Source of the DNA: Spiractinospora alimapuensis
Lineage (GTDB): Bacteria > Actinomycetota > Actinomycetes > Streptosporangiales > Streptosporangiaceae
NCBI RefSeq assembly: GCF_018437505.1
Contig: NZ_CP072467.1
Coordinates: 620,001-684,000 of the forward strand
Direction of reading: 5' to 3'
Length of the DNA: 64,000 nt
A model generated the notes under the pieces. The model ran no database searches. It was not told the DNA's origin and saw nothing but the letters and a program-made list of their open reading frames with translations. Position numbers and translations under genes: made by a program. Shown here piece after piece: positions 58,820 to 64,000 of the stretch; positions within the stretch are counted from its first letter, which is position 1; the number at the start of each line of letters is the position of its first letter.

Positions 58820-59079
58820 GGCGCTGGGAGGGACACCGTGTCGCGCCAGGCGTCGGCCAGTTCGGCCAGGGGCAGGTTCAACGCGTCGGACAGGCCGACC
58901 ACGGTGCCGAACGCCGGGCTCGGCAGCCGCCCGGTCTCGATCTTGCGCAGGGTCTCGGGCGAGATCCCCGCGGCGCGGGCGACGTGGACGAGGTCGCGGT
59001 CACCACGAGCGCGGCGCAGGAGCGCGCCGAGGCGACGTCCCGCGTCGATCTGCTCTGGGGTGAGTGGGTGACGAACCAT
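58816..59079 (-). CDS. Small XRE-family DNA-binding protein
   Basis: An 87-residue single-domain HTH protein: VHVARAAGISPETLRKIETG covers the helix-turn-helix near residues 32-51, and the C-terminal LSDALNLPLAELADAW completes the five-helix fold. ATG 59079 is used; GTG 59085 is possible. It faces a methionine aminopeptidase gene across a 90-base gap with a GGTAT palindrome, so it probably represses itself and that gene. Confidence 0.83.
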   Translation of the reverse strand: MVRHPLTPEQIDAGRRLGALLRRARGDRDLVHVARAAGISPETLRKIETGRLPSPAFGTVVGLSDALNLPLAELADAWRDTVSLPAP

Positions 59080-59096
59080 GGCCACAGCATAGCCGT

Positions 59097-59125
59097 GGTA
59101 TTTTCATACCGCCCATATTTAAATA
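59097..59125. promoter_or_regulatory. XRE operator region
   Basis: GGTAT-TTTC-ATACC (59097-59110) is a perfect palindrome. The adjoining TATTTAAATA (59116-59125), leading into ATACC, gives a further inverted half-site. AT-rich for this genome, with room for both divergent promoters. Confidence 0.6.
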
Positions 59126-59168
59126 CCAGATTCTGGTGCCGGTCCGATCCGAGGTAAGGGGACGCGTG

Positions 59169-59933
59169 ATGGTGGAGTTGAAGTCACCCGCGGAGATCGA
59201 GGCGATGCGGACCACCGGACGGTTCGTCGCGGAGGTCCTCCAGGAGCTCTCGACCCGGGCCGGCGTCGGTGTCAACCTGCTCGACCTCGAACACCACGCC
59301 CGCGCCATGCTCGAGGAGCGCGGCGCCCAGTCCTGCTACTGGGATTACGCTCCCTCCTTCGGACGCGGCCCCTTCCGTAACGTGACCTGCCTGTCGGTGA
59401 ACGACGCCGTGCTGCACGGCCTGCCCCACGACTACGTACTCGCCGACGGCGACGTGGTGAAGATGGACCTCGCGGTGGAGATCGGGGGGTGGGTGGCCGA
59501 CGCCGCGCGCACGGTCATCGTCGGCACCCCCGCCCCGGAGGACGTGCACATGCGCGACGTCGCCGAGGAGGCGTTGCGCGCCGCGATCGCCGCCGCTCAG
59601 CCCGACGGGCACCTGGGGGACATCTCCGCCGCGATCCAGGGTGTCATCCAGGGCCACGGGTACCCCGTGAACAACGAGTTCGGCGGGCACGGACTCGGAC
59701 GCACCATGCACGAGGATCCCCACGTCGCCAACAGTGGCCGCCCGGGACGCGGTCCGCGCCTCCGCCCCGGCCTCACCCTCGCCCTGGAGCCGTGGTTCTC
59801 CCGGACCAGCGAGCACCTCGTCTACGACCCCGACGGCTGGACCCTGCGCTCGGCCGACGGGTCACGCACCGTGCACGTGGAACACACCATCGCCGTCACC
59901 GAGGACGGGCCACGGATCCTGACCCTGCCGTGA
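59169..59933 (+). CDS. map: Type I methionine aminopeptidase
   Basis: A 254-residue pita-bread-fold enzyme that removes the initiator Met from new proteins. Two-metal ligands are seen in order: Asp (VKMDLAVEIG), Asp (WVADAARTV), His (GGHGLGRTMHEDP), Glu (LALEPWF) and Glu (VEHTIAVTEDG). AAGGGG lies 8 bases before the ATG. It is not beside ribosomal protein or secY genes, so it is probably an extra copy. The XRE gene opposite suggests conditional expression. Confidence 0.9.
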   Translation: MVELKSPAEIEAMRTTGRFVAEVLQELSTRAGVGVNLLDLEHHARAMLEERGAQSCYWDYAPSFGRGPFRNVTCLSVNDAVLHGLPHDYVLADGDVVKMDLAVEIGGWVADAARTVIVGTPAPEDVHMRDVAEEALRAAIAAAQPDGHLGDISAAIQGVIQGHGYPVNNEFGGHGLGRTMHEDPHVANSGRPGRGPRLRPGLTLALEPWFSRTSEHLVYDPDGWTLRSADGSRTVHVEHTIAVTEDGPRILTLP

Positions 59934-59998
59934 CACCCTCGGGGAGGAGGTTTCCCGCCGCGTCGGCATACCGGTCCCACCCCCAAGAAACGCATGGC

Positions 59999-60691
59999 CT
60001 AGCCGCAGGCGCCGTGCGTGCTCCCGCCGGCTTCGGGGGCGACGCAGTGGTTGTTCCACGCGGACTGGAAGTCGCCGGGTTCCGGTGGGGCTCCGGGCAG
60101 CGTCGCATTGATGCCTGAGCCGGCCGGGGCGCGTAGGCCGTCCAGGGCGATGGCGAGGAGGCGGCGCTGGGCCAGATGAGGGTCGGCGACACCCTCCGGC
60201 GGGCAGCGGAAGTGGCTGATCAACAGCGTGAGGTCGAAGGCGCTCACGTCCGCGCGGAGCACCCCGGCCGTCTGTGCACGCGACACCAACGCCTCGGTGG
60301 CCTGCCGTGCGCGTTCGCTGGCCCGCCGCATCTCCTCGGTCGCCTCGACCGTGCTCGCCAGGGGCGCCAGCACGCCGAGGCCACGCTCCACACACCGCCA
60401 CACGTAGTCGGCGACCGCCTGCCAGGGATCGGCGACGGCCATCGCCTCCTCGGCGGCGCCGGCGACGCTCTCCATGGAGTCCACGCCCAACCGTTGGAGG
60501 AGCTCCTCCTTGGTGCGGTAGCGCCGGTACAGGCTCCCCATGCCCACACCGGCCCGCTCCGCGACCGCCGAAACCGGCGCGTCGACGCCCTGGGTCAGGA
60601 AGACGTGGTGCGCGGCCTCGAGAACGGCGCGGTCGTTGCGCGCCGCCCGTGCCTGCGGCCCGCGTCGACGTGGTGCGGTGGGATCACACAT
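59999..60691 (-). CDS. TetR family transcriptional regulator
   Basis: A 230-residue TetR protein with HTH VSAVAERAGVGMGSLYRRYR near residues 40-59 and a SbtR-like C-terminal domain (LLISHFRCPPEGVADPHLAQRR in two parts). It is divergent from an NmrA-like gene with several GGAG-type inverted repeats in the gap, and so most likely represses it. Confidence 0.88.
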   Translation of the reverse strand: MCDPTAPRRRGPQARAARNDRAVLEAAHHVFLTQGVDAPVSAVAERAGVGMGSLYRRYRTKEELLQRLGVDSMESVAGAAEEAMAVADPWQAVADYVWRCVERGLGVLAPLASTVEATEEMRRASERARQATEALVSRAQTAGVLRADVSAFDLTLLISHFRCPPEGVADPHLAQRRLLAIALDGLRAPAGSGINATLPGAPPEPGDFQSAWNNHCVAPEAGGSTHGACG

Positions 60692-60752
60692 GAACTCAGC
60701 ATAGGTCGCGCTTCTCCGGGACGCCCGGAGCGTGGGCCCGCCCCCTCCATTT

Positions 60753-60802
60753 GCGGAGTACTCCGCTCCGAGTTACATTATTCGGAGCAATCCACTCCGA
60801 AT
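60753..60802. promoter_or_regulatory. TetR operators before the NmrA-like gene
   Basis: GCGGAGTACTCCGC (60753-60766) is a perfect 14-base palindrome. ATTCGGAG-N7-CTCCGAAT (60780-60802) has 8-base arms. Both share the CGGAG half-site, repeated four times over 50 bases. Confidence 0.7.
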
Positions 60803-60815
60803 AGGGGGTCCCCTC

Positions 60816-61649
60816 ATGATCGATGCCTTGACCGTCCTCGTCGTCGGCGCCACCGGGAACCAGGGGGGAGCCACGGCCCGCCACCTGCTGGCCGGAGGCC
60901 ACCAGGTGCGCGCGCTCGTGCGCGACCCCTCCTCCCCCGCCGCGGTCGCGTTGGCGGAGCTCGGGGCGACCCTGGTCCAGGGGGACATGGAGGACCCGTC
61001 GTCCCTGCGCCGCGCGATGCGCGGCGTCGACGGCGTGTTCAGCGTGCAGGGCCTGGCCGACACCCCGGAGACACTCGCCGCCGAGGTCCGGCAAGGGATC
61101 AACGTGGCCGACGCCGCCCAGGCCACGGAGGTCCGCCACCTCGTCTACAGCTCGGTGGGAGGAGCCGAACGGGAGACCGGGATCGACCACTTCGAGAGCA
61201 AGGCGGAGGTCGAACGGCACATCCTCGCCCAGGGGATCCCCGCCACGATCCTCCGCCCGGTGTTCTTCATGGAAAACCTCTTGATGTTCGCCGAGGCCGA
61301 GGAGGAACGGGTGGTGGCGTTGCCGGTCAAGCCGGACCGGCCGATGCAGCTCATCGCCGTCGACGACATCGGCGCCTTCGCCGCCGACGCGTTCGGCTCC
61401 CCCGAGACCTTCCTGCACCGCCAGATCGAACTCGCGGGCGACGAGCTGACCTTCCCGGAGATCGCGGAGGTCTTCACCGAGGTCACGGGCACCCCCACGC
61501 GTTTCGAGGGGTTGGCGATCGAGGGACGCATGCTGGAATGGTTCGCCGAGAGCGGCTACCAGGCCGACATCCCAGCCCTGCGCCAGCTACGACCGCACCT
61601 GATGACCTTCCGGGACTTCCTGTCCGCACAGTTCCACACCGAGAACTGA
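60816..61649 (+). CDS. NmrA family NAD(P)-binding protein (HSCARG-like)
   Basis: A 277-residue protein with LVVGATGNQGGATARHLLAG as cofactor loop, VQGDMEDPSSLRRAMRGVDG, and YSSVGGAERETGIDHFESK, where the Tyr-x3-Lys of classical SDRs is replaced, as in NmrA/HSCARG proteins that sense NADPH level. An AGGGGG site lies 7 bases before the ATG. Its regulator is the TetR protein opposite. Confidence 0.87.
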   Translation: MIDALTVLVVGATGNQGGATARHLLAGGHQVRALVRDPSSPAAVALAELGATLVQGDMEDPSSLRRAMRGVDGVFSVQGLADTPETLAAEVRQGINVADAAQATEVRHLVYSSVGGAERETGIDHFESKAEVERHILAQGIPATILRPVFFMENLLMFAEAEEERVVALPVKPDRPMQLIAVDDIGAFAADAFGSPETFLHRQIELAGDELTFPEIAEVFTEVTGTPTRFEGLAIEGRMLEWFAESGYQADIPALRQLRPHLMTFRDFLSAQFHTEN

Positions 61650-61782
61650 CGACGACGTCCCCAGATCCGGGGTTGGTCGTCCACGCACCCGACCCGACCG
61701 GGTTCGCACCGACGAAACCTGGGCCCCTGCGGGGGCGACGGCCGCTCCCCCATCCGAAAGCCCTCAATACACAGGGCCCTAG

Positions 61783-62544
61783 TCAGGTCACGTCCCACAC
61801 CTGACGGTAGTAGGCGATGCGGTCGGGGTCGGGGGCGATCCCGTAGGCATCGAGGAGGGTGTCCTCCCAGCCGGGGCCGTAGTTCCACTGGGTGCTCCAG
61901 GTCGCCACCGCGAGGTCGGCCCACCGGTCGGCGACGCCGAGGGCACCGAGGTCCACGTGGCCCGACCACTGGCCCGCGTCGTCGATGAGGGTGTTGGGGG
62001 CGCAGGGGTCGCCGTGACAGACCACGAGGGTGTCCACGGGTGGGGCACGGTCCAGCATCGCCCGCGCCTGCGCGGGGGTGACCCGCCCGGCGGTGGGGGC
62101 GGCGGCCAACCGGCTGGCGACCGACCAGGAGAACGGGCAGTCCCGCACGGGCAGTGCGTCGTGGAGCGCGCGCAGCCCGCGCCCGATCGCGGTGACCGCG
62201 GAGCGCGGATCGGCGACCCAGCGGGGGCTGACCGCGCTCTCACCGGCGAGACCCGCGGTGCGCAGCCACGCACCGTGCCGTTCCACGCCGTATCCCAGTG
62301 CGCGCGGGACCGGGGTGTAGGCGCGTGCCCACTCCAGGCGCCGCGCCTCGGCGGCGAACTCGGAGCCGTCGTGGCCCGGCAGCCACTTGATGAACTCCCG
62401 GCCCGCGCCCGCGCCCACCTGGAAGGTGAGCCCGTCGACCTCGTTGAGCCAGACCGCGCGCACGGCCCGCCCCGCCGCCTCCCGCAGTACGGGTGCCGGT
62501 ACCTCGACGTCGGCCTCTGGAATCCCTGAGAACGCTCCACCCAT
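61783..62544 (-). CDS. Aminoglycoside phosphotransferase-like kinase (APH(3') type)
   Basis: A 253-residue protein with the APH(3') kinase signatures: catalytic VVCHGDPCAPNTLID (HGD-x4-N) followed by GHVDLGALGVADRWADLA (the metal Asp and downstream helix). The N-lobe has EFIKWLPG with its ATP-binding Lys. It begins 4 bases after the FAD monooxygenase gene on the same strand. Whether it acts on aminoglycosides or on another natural product cannot be told. Confidence 0.84.
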   Translation of the reverse strand: MGGAFSGIPEADVEVPAPVLREAAGRAVRAVWLNEVDGLTFQVGAGAGREFIKWLPGHDGSEFAAEARRLEWARAYTPVPRALGYGVERHGAWLRTAGLAGESAVSPRWVADPRSAVTAIGRGLRALHDALPVRDCPFSWSVASRLAAAPTAGRVTPAQARAMLDRAPPVDTLVVCHGDPCAPNTLIDDAGQWSGHVDLGALGVADRWADLAVATWSTQWNYGPGWEDTLLDAYGIAPDPDRIAYYRQVWDVT

Positions 62545-62548
62545 GCTG

Positions 62549-63811
62549 TCAATGATCGCGCATCGCGGTGACGCTTTCACCGGGAACGGTCCCTGTGGTG
62601 GGAGAGGGGTAGGCGGGCAGCCTCACCGCGTCGGTACCGGAACCACTCGGGGACACGCGGATCCCGACCGCCGCGCCGAGGCGCATCGCGCGGATGGCGG
62701 CGCGGGTGAACCGTTCACGCACCCGGGCACCCATTGGCCCGCCTCGAGGCGCGAAGTAGGCGGTACCGAACTCGGCGGCCTCCTGGCCGGCGGTGACGAA
62801 CGCGCGCATCCGGTCCTCATACCGAGGGAGCGCACGCACCGGATCGACGCCCTCACGGCAGAGCTCGCCCGCGAGAACGTAGGCGCCGACCAGGGACAGT
62901 GTCGCGCCCTGGCCACTCATGGGGTCGGGGCAGTAGCCGGCGTCCCCGACCAACGCGACCCGGCCCGCGGTCCACATCGGCATCGTGATCTGCGTACTGG
63001 AGGCGAGCCGCAGGCCCCCGACGTCGCGGACTTCCCGCAGAAGACGGGGTGTCTCCCAGCCGAGGCCGTCGAACGCACGCTCGACGAGCCGTGTGTCGTC
63101 CAGACGGCCGCGCACCGTGTCGGGTCGTCGCCGCGCGCGGATCACGAACATGACCTCCAGCTCCATATTGCCCGGGAGCGTGGATATCACGCAGCCGCGC
63201 TGTGGCCAGACGCGCATCAGCACGCGGTCGCGCAGGTCCAGATAGTTGCGCACGGTGGAGAAGGCGATGTGCGTTCCCAGGTCGCGGGCGAAGCGCTCGC
63301 GTGGGCCGAACACGATGGATCGGACGTTGGAGTTGATGCCGTCCGCCCCGACGACGAGGTCGTACTCGGCACGGTCGCCAGTCTCGAACTGGACCCGTAC
63401 GCCCGACTCGCTGTGCTGGATCGCCGTGATGGAGTCGTTCATCCGATACTCCACGGTGTCCCGGACGAGGTCGTTGACCGCGACGGCGAGGTCCCCTCGG
63501 CGGACGACGCGAGCGTCGAGGGACCGCGACGGTGACGGGAGATCCTCGTGACGCTCGCCTCGGCCCAGAACGACGGTGACCGACGGGGCGGGAGCCAACG
63601 CCGTACTCAGGCGCCGCTCCAGCCCCATTCGCCGCAACAGGGCGATGGCGTGGCGGCCCATCTCGATGCGGTGCCCCCCGGTGCGCAGGTCCGGAGCGCG
63701 TTCCACGATCGTTGGGGAGAATCCACCTTGGGTCAGCCAGTGGGCGAGCGCGGGCCCAGCGATGCCCGCCCCTGAGATGAGTACACTTCCCCGCCGCGCT
63801 GTCACCGTCAT
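62549..63811 (-). CDS. FAD-dependent monooxygenase (PHBH/TetX-like)
   Basis: A 420-residue flavin monooxygenase of the group A aromatic hydroxylase type. It has the FAD GxGxxG ISGAGIAGPALAHWL near residue 12, the DG motif VVGADGINSNVRS and the GD motif ALVGDAGYCPDPMSGQG. Such enzymes hydroxylate polyketides, antibiotics or phenolics with NAD(P)H. A GGGAGG site precedes the ATG closely. With the kinase gene behind it, an antibiotic-modifying pair is possible. Confidence 0.86.
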   Translation of the reverse strand: MTVTARRGSVLISGAGIAGPALAHWLTQGGFSPTIVERAPDLRTGGHRIEMGRHAIALLRRMGLERRLSTALAPAPSVTVVLGRGERHEDLPSPSRSLDARVVRRGDLAVAVNDLVRDTVEYRMNDSITAIQHSESGVRVQFETGDRAEYDLVVGADGINSNVRSIVFGPRERFARDLGTHIAFSTVRNYLDLRDRVLMRVWPQRGCVISTLPGNMELEVMFVIRARRRPDTVRGRLDDTRLVERAFDGLGWETPRLLREVRDVGGLRLASSTQITMPMWTAGRVALVGDAGYCPDPMSGQGATLSLVGAYVLAGELCREGVDPVRALPRYEDRMRAFVTAGQEAAEFGTAYFAPRGGPMGARVRERFTRAAIRAMRLGAAVGIRVSPSGSGTDAVRLPAYPSPTTGTVPGESVTAMRDH

Positions 63812-63922
63812 CCGCCTCCCTCAAGCGGGTTCCCCCGAATTCCGCCACTGAACCCGGTCACGGCCGGACAGGCCGAGGTGCGTCGCGCGGGGCGACTGTC
63901 GTCCGGGGCCGATCGACGTGTT

Positions 63923-64000
63923 TCATCCTCGCTCACCTCGTGCCGATCGCAGGGGGGAACGGGAGAAGTCGTAGGTGGGGATCGCCAGACCCACCTTGTT
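63923..64000 (-). CDS. Possible C-terminal end of a gene cut by the window edge
   Basis: An open minus-strand frame of 25 codons plus stop enters from the right edge (KVGLAIPTYDFSRSPLRS near its end). The frame is uncertain and no family can be named. The gap 63812-63922 holds nothing else recognised. Confidence 0.3.
   Translation of the reverse strand, partial: NKVGLAIPTYDFSRSPLRSARGERG

Noticed and set aside
57406-59157. 583-codon plus-strand frame
   Set aside because: Crosses the MFS, phosphoesterase and XRE genes in a shadow frame; composition is not protein-like.

Overview
The window is GC-rich actinobacterial chromosome. GTG starts, ATGA stop/start overlaps, DUF5753/DUF397 pairs, a mycofactocin-type SDR, an F420/PPOX-type oxidoreductase, an ECF41 sigma factor and a mycothiol-nitroreductase-like DsbA protein all fit a Nocardiopsis-like member of the Streptosporangiales. 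The genus is an inference from gene content. No rRNA, tRNA, CRISPR array or replication origin was seen. The region looks like an accessory part of the chromosome: nearly every block is a regulator facing one or two transport, oxidoreductase or resistance genes, often with a palindrome between them.

Layout. 1-3.1 kb: a streptogramin lyase (cut by the window edge) behind an ABC-F ribosome-protection-type protein, facing an alpha/beta hydrolase. 3.1-6.3 kb: MerR regulator and MFS pump sharing one operator type, then a GNAT/TetR pair. 6.4-11.35 kb: a four-gene block on the minus strand made of a Crp/Fnr regulator, a class III nucleotide cyclase-like protein, a STAND-like P-loop protein and a membrane-anchored protein; the last three overlap by 4 bases each. 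The cyclase C-terminus and the P-loop protein N-terminus share a ~29-residue Gly/Asn-rich motif. 11.5-14.5 kb: MmpL-type exporter and its TetR. 14.5-18.1 kb: a methyltransferase, an acetyltransferase, and an XRE regulator followed by two repeat-expanded DUF397 genes. 18.1-22.9 kb: oxidoreductases, SnoaL, TetR, DHFR-like and VOC proteins. 22.88-24.98 kb: an IS982 element whose terminal repeat has been hit by an IS481 element. 25.3-30.8 kb: one 1,825-residue single-chain acyl-CoA carboxylase. 30.8-39.2 kb: XRE/SDR, MFS, TipA-type MerR with a DUF2268 protease, DUF3817, a beta-helix enzyme and a TetR with a Cys4 tail. 39.2-45.95 kb: siderophore-type ABC pair, esterase, PucR-type regulator, Rnl2-type RNA ligase. 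46.2-64 kb: ArsR/MFS, ECF41 sigma with its oxidoreductase, several MFS pumps, a siderophore-interacting flavoprotein, XRE/methionine aminopeptidase, TetR/NmrA, and a flavin monooxygenase with an aminoglycoside phosphotransferase-like protein.

The block at 6.4-11.35 kb is the best candidate for an undescribed system. It joins a predicted cyclic-nucleotide maker (all four core catalytic residues present), a predicted cyclic-nucleotide-binding regulator, and an NTPase linked to the cyclase by a shared motif in the arrangement known for amyloid-signalling NLR/effector pairs. A perfect palindrome containing a Crp-geometry site lies between the regulator and the cyclase operon.
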